From JABJAG01 sp965222215 (GTDB lineage: Bacteria > Pseudomonadota > Alphaproteobacteria > UBA6615), in assembly GCA_965222215.1 (NCBI GenBank), contig OZ244931.1, forward strand, positions 682,001 through 746,000: a stretch of DNA of 64,000 nt, in the 5' to 3' direction. Shown here piece by piece: positions 9,260-17,837 of the stretch. Made by a program: the position numbers and the translations under genes. Below the pieces are notes generated by a model. It was not told where the DNA came from. It did not search any database and saw only the letters and a list, made by a program, of their open reading frames with translations. Every line of letters begins with the position of its first letter. Within the stretch, counting starts at the first letter, position 1.

Positions 9260-10486
9260 ATGAAGATCGCTATTGCCAAGGAGCGACGTCCGAACGAACG
9301 ACGCGTCGCGGCGACACCGGATACGATCAAGCGCTACCTGCAATGGGGTTTCGATGTGTCCATCGAAGCCGGCGCGGGTGAAGGCGCGGCGATTTCCGAC
9401 GACGACTATCGCGAAGCCGGCGCCACCGTGGCGGCGACACGCGCGGAAGCGCTGGAAGGCGCCGATATCGTGCTTAAGGTGCAGCGCCCGCTTGCGACTG
9501 ACGGTGACGACGGGATGGGCGACATCCCCGAAGGCACGTTCCTGGTCGCGTTGCTGAATCCGTTTGGCGATCGCGAAGGTGTCGACGCTCTCGCGAGCAA
9601 GAATATTGTCGGTTTTTCCATGGAGATGCTGCCGCGTATCTCACGCGCCCAGTCGATGGACGTGCTCAGTTCGCAGTCGAACCTGTCCGGCTACAAAGCC
9701 GTGATCGATGCGGCCGCGAACTACGGCAAAGGCATGCCGATGCTGATGACGGCCGCGGGCCGGATCAATCCGGCGAAAGTGTTCGTGATGGGCGCCGGTG
9801 TCGCGGGCCTGCAGGCGATCGCGACCGCGCGGCGCCTCGGGGCCATCGTGTCGGCAACGGATGTTCGCGCCGCGGTGAAGGAAGAGGTCGAAAGTCTCGG
9901 CGGAACCTTCGTCATGGTCGACCTGGACGAGGGCGATACCGGTGCGACCGAGGGCGGTTACGCCAAGGAGATGTCCGACGACTACAAACGCCGCCAGGCC
10001 GAACTGGTGGCCGAGCACGTCAGGGACCAGGATATCGTCATCACGACGGCACTGATCCCGGGACGCCCGGCGCCGAAACTGATCGACGACGAGATGATCG
10101 CTTCCATGAAGTCAGGTTCCGTGATCGTCGATATCGCGGCCGAGCAGGGCGGCAACACCACCCAGACGAAGCCGGGCGAGACCCATGTCACCGAGAACGG
10201 CGTAAAGATTCTGGCTGAGATGAACCTGCCGTCGCAGCTGGCGACGGATACGTCCGCGCTCTACTCGCGCAACCTGATGAATTTCATCGAACTGATGGTC
10301 GACAAGGACGAGAAGAAAATCGCCGTCGACTGGGATGACGAGATTATCCGGGGCACCTGCCTGACGCGCGACGGCAAGGTCGTGCATCCGGCGCTGTTGC
10401 CCGAAGACGAGAAGCCGGCCGAACCGGCGCCCGCCGAGGAATCGGCCGAGGACGCTGACAACGATTCATCCGAGAAGGGAGCCTGA
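9260..10486 (+). CDS. pntAA: NAD(P) transhydrogenase alpha subunit, part 1 (dI domain)
   Basis: The 408-residue protein is the soluble NAD(H)-binding domain I of proton-translocating transhydrogenase. It shows the AlaDH/PNT N-terminus (KERRPNERRVA), the RISRAQSMDVLSSQSNL stretch, the Rossmann glycines GAGVAGLQA, and the mobile-loop area near the DYKRRQAE segment. An acidic Glu/Ala/Pro tail closes the protein and no membrane helices follow; these are in the next gene. The ATG at 9260 is preceded by GAGG about 11 bases upstream. First gene of a three-gene operon that exchanges hydride between NADH and NADP+ coupled to proton entry. Confidence 0.96.
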   Translation: MKIAIAKERRPNERRVAATPDTIKRYLQWGFDVSIEAGAGEGAAISDDDYREAGATVAATRAEALEGADIVLKVQRPLATDGDDGMGDIPEGTFLVALLNPFGDREGVDALASKNIVGFSMEMLPRISRAQSMDVLSSQSNLSGYKAVIDAAANYGKGMPMLMTAAGRINPAKVFVMGAGVAGLQAIATARRLGAIVSATDVRAAVKEEVESLGGTFVMVDLDEGDTGATEGGYAKEMSDDYKRRQAELVAEHVRDQDIVITTALIPGRPAPKLIDDEMIASMKSGSVIVDIAAEQGGNTTQTKPGETHVTENGVKILAEMNLPSQLATDTSALYSRNLMNFIELMVDKDEKKIAVDWDDEIIRGTCLTRDGKVVHPALLPEDEKPAEPAPAEESAEDADNDSSEKGA

Positions 10487-10489
10487 TCC

Positions 10490-10897
10490 ATGGAGCCTTC
10501 AAAACTCGCTGACAACGCAGCGCAACTCGCGACCGAAGCCCAGGGCATCGCCGAGCGCGCCGCCACACTGGCACAGGACGCGACCCAGCTGGCGTTGACC
10601 CAGACCTCGAGCGGGGGCGACCCGTTTGTCTTCCTGTTCACGGTGTTCGTGCTGGCCTGCTTCATCGGCTACTACGTGGTCTGGAGCGTGACCCCCGCGC
10701 TGCACTCGCCGCTGATGGCGGTGACCAATGCCATCTCCTCGGTCATCATCGTCGGCGCGCTGATCGCCGCCGGTCCTGCTGACTGGAATATCTCCAAGAT
10801 TTTCGGGTTCATCGCGGTCATTCTGGCCTCGGTTAACATTTTTGGCGGATTCATCGTGACGCAGCGCATGCTCGCGATGTACCGCGCAAAGAAGTAG
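10490..10897 (+). CDS. pntAB: NAD(P) transhydrogenase alpha subunit, part 2 (membrane helices)
   Basis: The 135-residue protein has a 45-residue amphipathic N-terminus rich in Ala, Gln and Thr, then three to four membrane helices with the conserved TPALHSPLMAVTNAISS signature of the transhydrogenase dII alpha part. The alphaproteobacterial split of PntA into two genes is the standard arrangement in Rhodospirillum-like bacteria. It lies 3 bases after pntAA and 13 bases before pntB, so all three are co-transcribed. Confidence 0.96.
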   Translation: MEPSKLADNAAQLATEAQGIAERAATLAQDATQLALTQTSSGGDPFVFLFTVFVLACFIGYYVVWSVTPALHSPLMAVTNAISSVIIVGALIAAGPADWNISKIFGFIAVILASVNIFGGFIVTQRMLAMYRAKK

Positions 10898-10910
10898 CAG
10901 GGCGTCTGAC

Positions 10911-12314
10911 ATGTCTGCATCACTGACTGCATTTGCATATCTGATCGCCAGCGTCTGCTTCATCATGGCGCTGCGCGGCCTCAACCATCCGCGCACCGCG
11001 CGGCAGGGCAACATGTTCGGCATCGCCGGCATGGCGATCGCCGTTGTGGCGACCGTTTTGCTGCCGGGGGTTGTGTCCTTCACCTGGATCGTGATCGGCA
11101 TTGCTATTGGCGGTGGCATCGGCGCGGTTATCGCGCTGAAAATCGCCATGACCGCGCTGCCGCAGCTCGTGGCCGGTTTTCACTCGCTGGTCGGCATGGC
11201 CGCGGTTCTCGTGGCCGGTGCGGCGTTCTTCTCGCCCGAAGCCTATGGCATCGGCACCGTGGGGAACATCAAGACGGCCAGCCTGATCGAGATGTCGATC
11301 GGCACCGCTATCGGCGCGATCACCTTCACGGGCTCGATCATCGCCTTCGGCAAGCTGCAGGGCCTCGTGACGGGCAAGCCGCTCGTCTTTCCGGGGCAGC
11401 ACATGGTCAACCTGGGCCTGGGTATCGCGCTTGTTGTGGCCGTGATCTGGCTCGCCGCGACCGAGAATCCGGCGGCATTCTGGGTTGTGATCGCGCTGTC
11501 GCTGGTGATCGGCGTGACTCTGATCCTGCCTATTGGCGGCGCCGACATGCCCGTCGTGGTCTCGATGCTCAATTCCTATTCGGGCTGGGCGGCTGCCGGT
11601 ATCGGTTTCACCCTCGCCAACCCCGCTCTGATCGTTGTCGGTGCGCTGGTCGGTTCATCGGGTGCGATCCTCAGTTACATCATGTGCAAGGGGATGAACC
11701 GCTCGTTCTTCAGCGTCATCCTGGGTGGCTTCGGCGGTGAAGCCGCGGCGCCGGGGATGGAAGACCTGGGCGACCGCACGGTGCGTCAGGGTTCGGCCGA
11801 GGACGCGGCGTTCATCATGGAGCAGGCCAATTCGGTCATCATCGTGCCGGGTTACGGCATGGCGGTGGCGCAGGCCCAGCACGCGCTGGCGGAGATGGCC
11901 GAAGTGCTCGAGGAGAAGGGCGTGAAGGTGCGCTATGCGATCCATCCGGTCGCGGGCCGCATGCCGGGCCACATGAACGTGCTGCTGGCCGAGGCCAACG
12001 TGCCCTATGACGATGTGCTCGAACTCGACGAGATCAACTCCGACTTCTCGTCGACCGACGTGACCTTTGTGATCGGTGCCAACGACGTGACCAACCCGGC
12101 GGCGAAGACCGACAAGTCGAGCCCGATCTACGGGATGCCGGTGTTCAACCTGGATGAGTCCGGCACGGTGCTGTTTATCAAGCGCTCGCTGGCATCGGGT
12201 TACGCCGGTATCGACAACCCGCTCTTCTACCAGGACAACACGATGATGCTGTTCGATGACGCCAAGAAGATGTGCGAGAACATCGTCAAGGCGCTGAAGG
12301 GCGGCGGCCACTAA
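10911..12314 (+). CDS. pntB: NAD(P) transhydrogenase beta subunit
   Basis: The 467-residue protein starts with eight to nine membrane helices (dII) that include GFHSLVGMAAVLVA. It ends with the NADP(H)-binding dIII domain, recognisable by VPGYGMAVAQAQHALAE, HPVAGRMPGHMNVLLAEANVPYD and the final GYAGIDNPLF. The length matches family members (about 460). It completes the PntAA-PntAB-PntB enzyme in the inner membrane. A strong intrinsic terminator follows 25 bases after the stop. Confidence 0.97.
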   Translation: MSASLTAFAYLIASVCFIMALRGLNHPRTARQGNMFGIAGMAIAVVATVLLPGVVSFTWIVIGIAIGGGIGAVIALKIAMTALPQLVAGFHSLVGMAAVLVAGAAFFSPEAYGIGTVGNIKTASLIEMSIGTAIGAITFTGSIIAFGKLQGLVTGKPLVFPGQHMVNLGLGIALVVAVIWLAATENPAAFWVVIALSLVIGVTLILPIGGADMPVVVSMLNSYSGWAAAGIGFTLANPALIVVGALVGSSGAILSYIMCKGMNRSFFSVILGGFGGEAAAPGMEDLGDRTVRQGSAEDAAFIMEQANSVIIVPGYGMAVAQAQHALAEMAEVLEEKGVKVRYAIHPVAGRMPGHMNVLLAEANVPYDDVLELDEINSDFSSTDVTFVIGANDVTNPAAKTDKSSPIYGMPVFNLDESGTVLFIKRSLASGYAGIDNPLFYQDNTMMLFDDAKKMCENIVKALKGGGH

Positions 12315-12337
12315 CCGCCGATATCTGTTTGAAACGG

Positions 12338-12373
12338 AAACGGCCCCGGATCATCTCGATCCGGGGCCGTTTT
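12338..12373 (+). terminator. Intrinsic terminator after pntB
   Basis: A perfect 13-bp stem ACGGCCCCGGATC / GATCCGGGGCCGT with a 5-base loop (12340-12370) is extended by flanking A and T runs to about 15 bp and ends in a T tract. The A run on the left gives a T run on the other strand, so it can serve both pntB and, on the minus strand, rpsU. Confidence 0.93.
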
Positions 12374-12404
12374 CAGTAGTGGTGATATTCCGAAACAGGA
12401 AGGG

Positions 12405-12611
12405 CTAGAAGCCCTCACGCTCCTTGCGCTTGCGGGCGAGCTTGCGCTGGCGGCGAACCGCTTCCGCTTTCTCGCGGGCGCGCTTTTCCGACGGCTTCTC
12501 GTATGAGCGCCGGAGCTTCATCTCGCGAAATACGCCTTCGCGCTGCATCTTCTTTTTCAGCGCCTTGAGCGCCTGGTCGACATTGTTGTCGCGTACGACG
12601 ACCTGAACGAT
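12405..12611 (-). CDS. rpsU: 30S ribosomal protein S21, apparent ATC start
   Basis: The protein reads VVVRDNNVDQALKALKKKMQ and continues with the basic S21 tail ending RKERE; it is a clear bS21 of about 68 residues. No ATG, GTG or TTG stands at the family's usual start. A perfect anti-16S match AAGGAGGTGA (12626-12617) lies 8 bases before an in-frame ATC at 12611, which would give I/M-VQVVV. The only in-frame GTG nearby (12620) is part of the ribosome site itself and would have no spacing. ATC is therefore the best start. The pntB terminator lies beyond its stop. Confidence 0.9.
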   Translation of the reverse strand: MVQVVVRDNNVDQALKALKKKMQREGVFREMKLRRSYEKPSEKRAREKAEAVRRQRKLARKRKEREGF

Positions 12612-12619
12612 GGAAATCA

Positions 12620-12626
12620 CCTCCTT
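12620..12626 (-). promoter_or_regulatory. Ribosome binding site of rpsU
   Basis: On the minus strand AAGGAGG (12626-12620), continuing TGA, is fully complementary to the 3' end of 16S rRNA. The eight-base gap to ATC at 12611 is ideal, and this decides the start of rpsU. Confidence 0.85.
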
Positions 12627-12737
12627 CCGCGTGGCTCGGGCCCGAAACGCCGGATTTCGGCTGTCGTTGCGGGACCGCCCCAACGGGGAGGCGCCTTCTA
12701 ACACGCCTTTTGCGGGAATGCCAAGCCGAGTGGGCCG

Positions 12738-13418
12738 CTATCGCAGGTAGCGGATCCAGCGCAGCAGGTTGAACAGGCTCGCGAGCGAACCCGCCACGTA
12801 GGTCATGGCGGCGGCGCGGAGGATCGAGCGTGCCGCGGGCATGTCGTCCGGCGGCAGGTATCCGCCCCTGCCCAGGATCGGCAGGGCGCGGTTGAACGAC
12901 GCGTCGAACTCCACCGGCAGCGTGATCAGGTGGACCAGCACCGCGCTGGCCATGGTCGCGATACCGGCGCCCGCCGTGAGCAGGCCGATGACCGGTGACT
13001 GAGTGACCGCGCCCAGGAAGAACGACCCGAACAGGATGACGGAGCCGGCCCGTTGCATGCCGACCGCCCATTTGACCATATCGGTGCGTGAGCGCAGCGG
13101 GCCATACTCGTCCCGGTCCTGGAGTGCATGCCCGACCTCGTGGGCGGCGACGGTGACGGTCGTCAGGGATCGACCGTTCATGTTGTCGCGCGACAGCCGA
13201 ACGGCCTTGTCCTGCGGGTCGTAGTGGTCGCCGACGTCGGTTTCCTCGACCCCGATCTCGCGCAGGCCCGCCTCGTCGAGAAGATGTCGGGCCAATTCGC
13301 CGCCGGTGCCCGGAAAGTCCGGCCGGTCGTCCGCATGGCGGGCCATGATCCACCGCGTCCAGAGGGCCGGCCCGAAGACAGCGGCGGCGAACAGGAGGGC
13401 GAGGACAACGAGGTGCAT
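12738..13418 (-). CDS. YugP-like membrane zinc metallopeptidase
   Basis: The 226-residue protein begins with a membrane helix, followed by a zinc site AAHEVGHALQ (H93, E94, H97) and two to three further hydrophobic segments. This is the layout of neutral zinc metallopeptidases of the YugP group. The start at 13418 is two bases after the stop of the upstream ABC permease gene, so it appears to be the last gene of the peptide-transport operon. A role in trimming imported or envelope peptides is inference from position. Confidence 0.85.
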   Translation of the reverse strand: MHLVVLALLFAAAVFGPALWTRWIMARHADDRPDFPGTGGELARHLLDEAGLREIGVEETDVGDHYDPQDKAVRLSRDNMNGRSLTTVTVAAHEVGHALQDRDEYGPLRSRTDMVKWAVGMQRAGSVILFGSFFLGAVTQSPVIGLLTAGAGIATMASAVLVHLITLPVEFDASFNRALPILGRGGYLPPDDMPAARSILRAAAMTYVAGSLASLFNLLRWIRYLR

Positions 13419-13420
13419 AG

Positions 13421-14347
13421 CTAACGGCGGCTTGCCCGAGGATCGAGGGCGTCCTGCAGGCCGTCGCCGAGGAAATTGAATGCCATCACCGTCACGAAGA
13501 TCACCGCGCCGGGCCAGATGGCCAGTGCCGGCGCGCGGGTCGCGAGTTCCTGGGCGTTGGTCAGCATGTTGCCCCAGCTCGGAATCGGCGGCTGGATACC
13601 GAGCCCAAGGAAGCTCAGGACCGATTCAAGAAGGATTACCGTCCCGATGGACAGGGTCGTGGCCACCACGATGGGTGACACCACGTTCGGCAGGATGTGG
13701 CGCAGCATGATCGCGCTTGGGCGTGCGCCCATGGCCTCTGCGGCGCGCACGAATTCGCGCGTGCGCACCGACAGGGTGGCGGCGCGCACCAGCCGCGCCA
13801 CGGTGGTCCAGCCCACGATCGCGATGATGAAGACGATCCGGTAGAGGCTCGCCATCTCGGCGTTCGCGACACTGTCTGGCACGCCGATCTTGGCCAGGTC
13901 GATCGCAGCGAGCACGATCAGCAGCGGCAGCAGGGGCAGGGCGATCACCCCGTCGGTGCCGCGCATCAGCAAACTGTCGAGCCAGCCGCCGTGATAGCCA
14001 GCGATCAGGCCGACGGTCGTGCCGATCACCGCCGCGCCGACGGCTGCGACGAGACCGACGAGGAGCGAAATACGCCCGCCGTAGAGCAGCCGGGTGAGCA
14101 CGTCGCGTCCGGCTTCGTCGGTGCCGAGCCAGTGGGCGGCGCCGGGTGGCGCGTACTGGTTGAACAGGTCGGTGCGGGTAGCGCTCACGCCCAGAATGGA
14201 CTCAAAGACCGGGGCGAGAAGCGACAACAGGACGATGCCTGCCAGAATTCCGGCGCTTGCCAGGGCGGCACGGTTGTGGCGCAGGCGGGCCCAGAACAGC
14301 CGCTGCTCGCCGGCCCCCGCGAAGGACGTTGCGTCGACGGACGTCAT
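13421..14347 (-). CDS. Dipeptide/oligopeptide-type ABC permease (DppC-like)
   Basis: The 308-residue inner-membrane protein has an N-terminal cytosolic segment, a first helix (ALASAGILAGIVLLSLLAPV), a periplasmic loop with QYAPPGAAHWLGTDEAGRDV, and five further helices. The loop pattern HxLGTDxxGRDxxxR is typical of DppC/OppC. The EAA loop (EAMGARPSAIMLRHILPN) contacts the ATPase. Its start overlaps the stop of the DppB-like gene by four bases. No ATPase gene is visible in this operon, so the subunit must come from elsewhere. Confidence 0.92.
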   Translation of the reverse strand: MTSVDATSFAGAGEQRLFWARLRHNRAALASAGILAGIVLLSLLAPVFESILGVSATRTDLFNQYAPPGAAHWLGTDEAGRDVLTRLLYGGRISLLVGLVAAVGAAVIGTTVGLIAGYHGGWLDSLLMRGTDGVIALPLLPLLIVLAAIDLAKIGVPDSVANAEMASLYRIVFIIAIVGWTTVARLVRAATLSVRTREFVRAAEAMGARPSAIMLRHILPNVVSPIVVATTLSIGTVILLESVLSFLGLGIQPPIPSWGNMLTNAQELATRAPALAIWPGAVIFVTVMAFNFLGDGLQDALDPRASRR

Positions 14348-15309
14348 GCCGTCTCCAGCGTGCGGTACGAAATGCGGGGGTCGAGGACGGCGTAGGCCAC
14401 ATCCGCGAGGAAGTTGCCGATCAGGACAACCAGCGTCGCGAGCAGGAGACCGACCAGCGCCAGATTGAAGTCGTTCCCGAGGATTGAGTCATAGATGAGC
14501 TTGCCCATCCCGAGATAGCCGAACATGGTCTCGGTGATCAGCGCACCGGAAAACAGCGATCCGAAGTCCAGCGCGATGATCGTCGTGAGCGGCAGCATCG
14601 CGTTGCGCAGACCATGACCGAACACGGTTCGCCGGGCGTTCAGGCCCTTCGCGCGCGCGGTGCGGATATAGTCCTGGCGGAGGACCTCGATCATCGCGGC
14701 GCGCGCGAACCGCGTGTAGCTGGCGAGGCTGGCGATGGTCAGCGTCACGACGGGCAGCACCAGGAATTCGAGCCGGGCGAACAGGCTCTCACCGGATGTT
14801 CCCATGCCTCCCGCTGGCAACCACCCAAGCGTCACCGCAAACAGCATGATGAAGATCAGCGCCAGCCAGAAGGGCGGCACCGAGATGCCCGCGAAGCAGA
14901 ACAGGTTGATGGCCCCGTCGAGGGGCGATTGCGGCCGGGTGGCGGCGATCACGCCGAGTGGAATCGCGATGAAGATGGCGAGAACGGACGACAGGCCCAG
15001 CAGGATGACCGTGTTGCCGAGACGCGGCAGCAGAATGTCCATCACCGGGCGGTTGTAGGTCCGCGAGAACCCAAGGTCGCCCGTCAGGACACCGCCGAGC
15101 CAATTTCCGTAGCGCTCCCACAGTGGCAGGTCGAGGCCGTGCAGGCGCTTGAGCCGCTCGCCGTCGGCCGGGGTCAGATCCGGGTTCGACGCGATCATGA
15201 TGTCGATCGGGTCCCCCGGCATCAGCCCGATGAGCATGAACACCACGAAGGACATCACCGCGAGCACCACGGCCATGCCGAAAAGCCGTCGTATCAGGAA
15301 CGCGAGCAA
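14344..15309 (-). CDS. Dipeptide/oligopeptide-type ABC permease (DppB-like)
   Basis: The 321-residue protein has the DppB/OppB signature: a first helix at the very N-terminus (IRRLFGMAVVLAVMSFVVF), a periplasmic region with MPGDPID and LGFSRTYNRPV, and five later helices with the EAA loop RTARAKGLNARRTVFGHGLRN. The start is TTG at 15309, supported by GGAG about nine bases upstream that overlaps the end of the binding-protein gene. It pairs with the DppC-like permease directly downstream. Confidence 0.92.
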   Translation of the reverse strand: MLAFLIRRLFGMAVVLAVMSFVVFMLIGLMPGDPIDIMIASNPDLTPADGERLKRLHGLDLPLWERYGNWLGGVLTGDLGFSRTYNRPVMDILLPRLGNTVILLGLSSVLAIFIAIPLGVIAATRPQSPLDGAINLFCFAGISVPPFWLALIFIMLFAVTLGWLPAGGMGTSGESLFARLEFLVLPVVTLTIASLASYTRFARAAMIEVLRQDYIRTARAKGLNARRTVFGHGLRNAMLPLTTIIALDFGSLFSGALITETMFGYLGMGKLIYDSILGNDFNLALVGLLLATLVVLIGNFLADVAYAVLDPRISYRTLETA

Positions 15310-15316
15310 GACCGGT

Positions 15317-16987
15317 TTACTCCGCCGTCCAGTTCTCGACCCACAAGGTGCTCGGATACTGGTGGCCGGTGGGCGTCACCCCCTTGAGCCACTTCGGCAT
15401 GATGAACGCGTTCGCCCGGAAGTAGAGCGGCAGCACAGGCAGGTCTTCGGCGTAGGTCTGCTGGATCTCGGTCCAGTACCTGGTCTGGGCCTCATCGCTG
15501 CATTCGACCTCGACCCTGTCGATCGCCTCGTCCATCACGGCGCTGCGGTAACCGGTGTAGTTCTGGCCGGACCAGCCATTCTCCGCGGTCGGGATCATGG
15601 ACGAGTGCAGCGTGGTGCGCGGGACGTTCCGGGGGCTGGAGAACCAGGCGAACATCGCCATGCCGGTGAACTCGCGCTGGCGGATCGTCTGTCCGAAAAG
15701 CACGCGGGCGGGCTGGTTCCTGATGTTCAGGTCGACGCCGACGTCTTTCAGATTGGACTGGATCACCTGCTCGACCAGTTCGCGCACCCGGTTACCGGCG
15801 GTCGTCATGATCTCCAGACGGAGCGGTTCGCCGTCCGCGTTGTGGCGGACGCCGTCTTTCATCTCCGTCCATCCCGCCTCGTCGAGCAGTGCCCTGGCAC
15901 GATCCGGATCGAACACGTATTTGCGGACATCGTCGGTGTGGACGGAATCCAACGGATGGACCGACGTGTCGGCGACGGGCTGCTTGCCTTCGAAGAGGCG
16001 CTCGCTGATGGCGGTGCGGTCGATGGCCTGGAGCAGCGCCCGGCGGACCCGCACGTCGCGAAGGAGCGGGTTGTCGAGCATCAGGTCGATATGTTCGTAG
16101 AACAGGCCCGGCTTGAACACGACGTTGAACCTGTCGCCATGGCGCTTCTCGAACGCCAGCGCCTGGTCGAGGGAAACCCCGCTCTCGCCGGCGATGTAGT
16201 CGATCTCGCCGGACAACAGGTTGGCTTCCAGCGCGGCCGTGTTCTCGAACGTGCGCACGGTGATTTTCCTGAACGCGGGCGGCTTGCCCCACCATTCGGG
16301 ATTGGGTTCCAGGACAACCGTGGCGCCGGGTTCCACACGGGTTATGCGGTAGGGGCCGTTGTAGAGTCCGGGGTTGGTGGTGTCGCTGTCGTAGGCGTTG
16401 CGTGTGCGGTAGGCCGTCGGGTCGACGGTCGTGGGGCGCTCGATATGGGCGGGCACGATGTTGAAATCGTTGATCGCCTCGGCCTCGCAAGTCCGCTTGT
16501 TCCAGAAAATGGTGAACCGACGGTCGTCCTGTGCCTCGATTTTCTCCATCCGCCGGTAGAGTTCCTGGTTGTTCACGCCGGCGGTCTCGTTTCGGCCTGT
16601 TTCCCAGGTGAACACCACGTCTTCGGTCGTGACCGGCATCCCGTCGCCCCAGGCCGCGCCTTCACGAATTGTGTAGTCAATGGCGAGCCCGTCTTCGTCG
16701 CCCGGCGCGGTCCAGTCGCGGATAGTTCCGGCAGCACGCGACGGCAGCGTCTCGCAGAGCATGCAAATGAGTTTCCATTCGGCGTCGTACACCGTGAACG
16801 GGCGCCGGCTCATGCCGTGTATGAACGACGTGGCGACATGGCTGGCGAGATTGGGGTGGAAGCCCTGGGGGAACTGGCTGATCCCGATGACCAACTCGTT
16901 CGTTCGGGCATCGTTCTGGGCGAAGGCGCCGCCGCCCGCGATTACCGTGGCGAGTGCGGCGGCAGCTATCGTTCGGGGTGCGCGCAA
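15317..16987 (-). CDS. ABC transporter peptide-binding protein (SBP family 5)
   Basis: The 556-residue protein carries a signal peptide (cleavage near AFA-QN) and the family-5 fold: LVIGISQFPQGFHPNLAS at the start, GDGMPVTTEDVVFTWE, and NPLLRDVRVRRALLQAIDRT. It captures oligopeptides or similar ligands in the periplasm for the two permeases downstream. The start is TTG at 16987 with GGGAG seven bases upstream. It is the first gene of a four-gene minus-strand operon ending in the YugP-like peptidase. Confidence 0.93.
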   Translation of the reverse strand: MRAPRTIAAAALATVIAGGGAFAQNDARTNELVIGISQFPQGFHPNLASHVATSFIHGMSRRPFTVYDAEWKLICMLCETLPSRAAGTIRDWTAPGDEDGLAIDYTIREGAAWGDGMPVTTEDVVFTWETGRNETAGVNNQELYRRMEKIEAQDDRRFTIFWNKRTCEAEAINDFNIVPAHIERPTTVDPTAYRTRNAYDSDTTNPGLYNGPYRITRVEPGATVVLEPNPEWWGKPPAFRKITVRTFENTAALEANLLSGEIDYIAGESGVSLDQALAFEKRHGDRFNVVFKPGLFYEHIDLMLDNPLLRDVRVRRALLQAIDRTAISERLFEGKQPVADTSVHPLDSVHTDDVRKYVFDPDRARALLDEAGWTEMKDGVRHNADGEPLRLEIMTTAGNRVRELVEQVIQSNLKDVGVDLNIRNQPARVLFGQTIRQREFTGMAMFAWFSSPRNVPRTTLHSSMIPTAENGWSGQNYTGYRSAVMDEAIDRVEVECSDEAQTRYWTEIQQTYAEDLPVLPLYFRANAFIMPKWLKGVTPTGHQYPSTLWVENWTAE

Positions 16988-17073
16988 GACCTTACTCCCT
17001 GTCCGTCCGGACCAGTTTAGGACATGGGACTATGGCAATGTCGAGGCTGCCCCCATCACGGATGCGTCGGCGG

Positions 17074-17763
17074 TCACCCGCCCATCGGTTTCCAGTCGTC
17101 CGGTGCCGACAGGTAGGCCTCGACACTGTCGAGTTGCTCGGTCGAGAAATTACCCTGTTCTCGCGCGACGTCGAGCACATCCCACCAGGTCGCGAGCGCG
17201 TGCAGGCCCACACCCAGCCTGTCCATCGTCGCCCAGCTTTCCTCGAAGATGCCGTAGTGAAAGACGACATAGGTGTGTTCGACGACGGCGCCGGCGTCGC
17301 GGAGCGCGTCGACAAAGCGGACCTTGCTGCCGCCATCGGTCGTAAGGTCTTCGACCAGGAGGACCCGGGCGCCTTCGTCCAGCGCGCCTTCGATCTGGGC
17401 CATACGTCCGAATCCCTTCGGCTCCTTGCGCACATAGACCATGGGTTTGCCCAGGGCGACCGAGATAAATGCCGAATACGGGATGCCCGCCGTCTCGCCA
17501 CCGGCGACGACGTCAATGTTGTCCCGGCCGATGTCGCGATCGATGAGTTCGACGGCGCGTGCCGTCATGGCTTCGCGCGCTTCGGGGAAAGCGATTACCC
17601 GGCGGCAATCGATATAGCTCGGGCTGACCCGGCCCGATGTGAACGTATAGGGGTCTTCGGGGCGAAAATTGACGGCGCCGATGTCCAGCAGGTGCCGGGC
17701 GGTTTCCAGGGCTGCCGCGCGGGCCTCATCGGATGCGTGAATAGTTCTTTCGGGACGTGCCAT
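17074..17763 (-). CDS. pyrE: Orotate phosphoribosyltransferase
   Basis: The protein (about 229 residues) has the PRPP-binding motif VLLVEDLTTDGGSK, the KEPKGFGR loop and FTSGRVSPSYIDCRR, as in PyrE, which makes orotidylate from orotate and PRPP in pyrimidine synthesis. Two starts are possible: ATG at 17763, used here, and GTG at 17796, which adds 11 residues. Neither ribosome site is strong. The gene stands apart from its neighbours. Confidence 0.92.
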   Translation of the reverse strand: MARPERTIHASDEARAAALETARHLLDIGAVNFRPEDPYTFTSGRVSPSYIDCRRVIAFPEAREAMTARAVELIDRDIGRDNIDVVAGGETAGIPYSAFISVALGKPMVYVRKEPKGFGRMAQIEGALDEGARVLLVEDLTTDGGSKVRFVDALRDAGAVVEHTYVVFHYGIFEESWATMDRLGVGLHALATWWDVLDVAREQGNFSTEQLDSVEAYLSAPDDWKPMGG

Positions 17764-17837
17764 GTCGGGCTCTCGATTGATGTCTGTGCCGGTCACGCGA
17801 ACCTAGCGTCTGAAACTGAGTCGCGGTGTTCGGTGCG

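Noticed and set aside
15149..17020. 623-codon + strand open frame opposite the peptide-binding protein
   Set aside because: The minus-strand gene has a signal peptide and SBP family-5 motifs; the + frame is a shadow.
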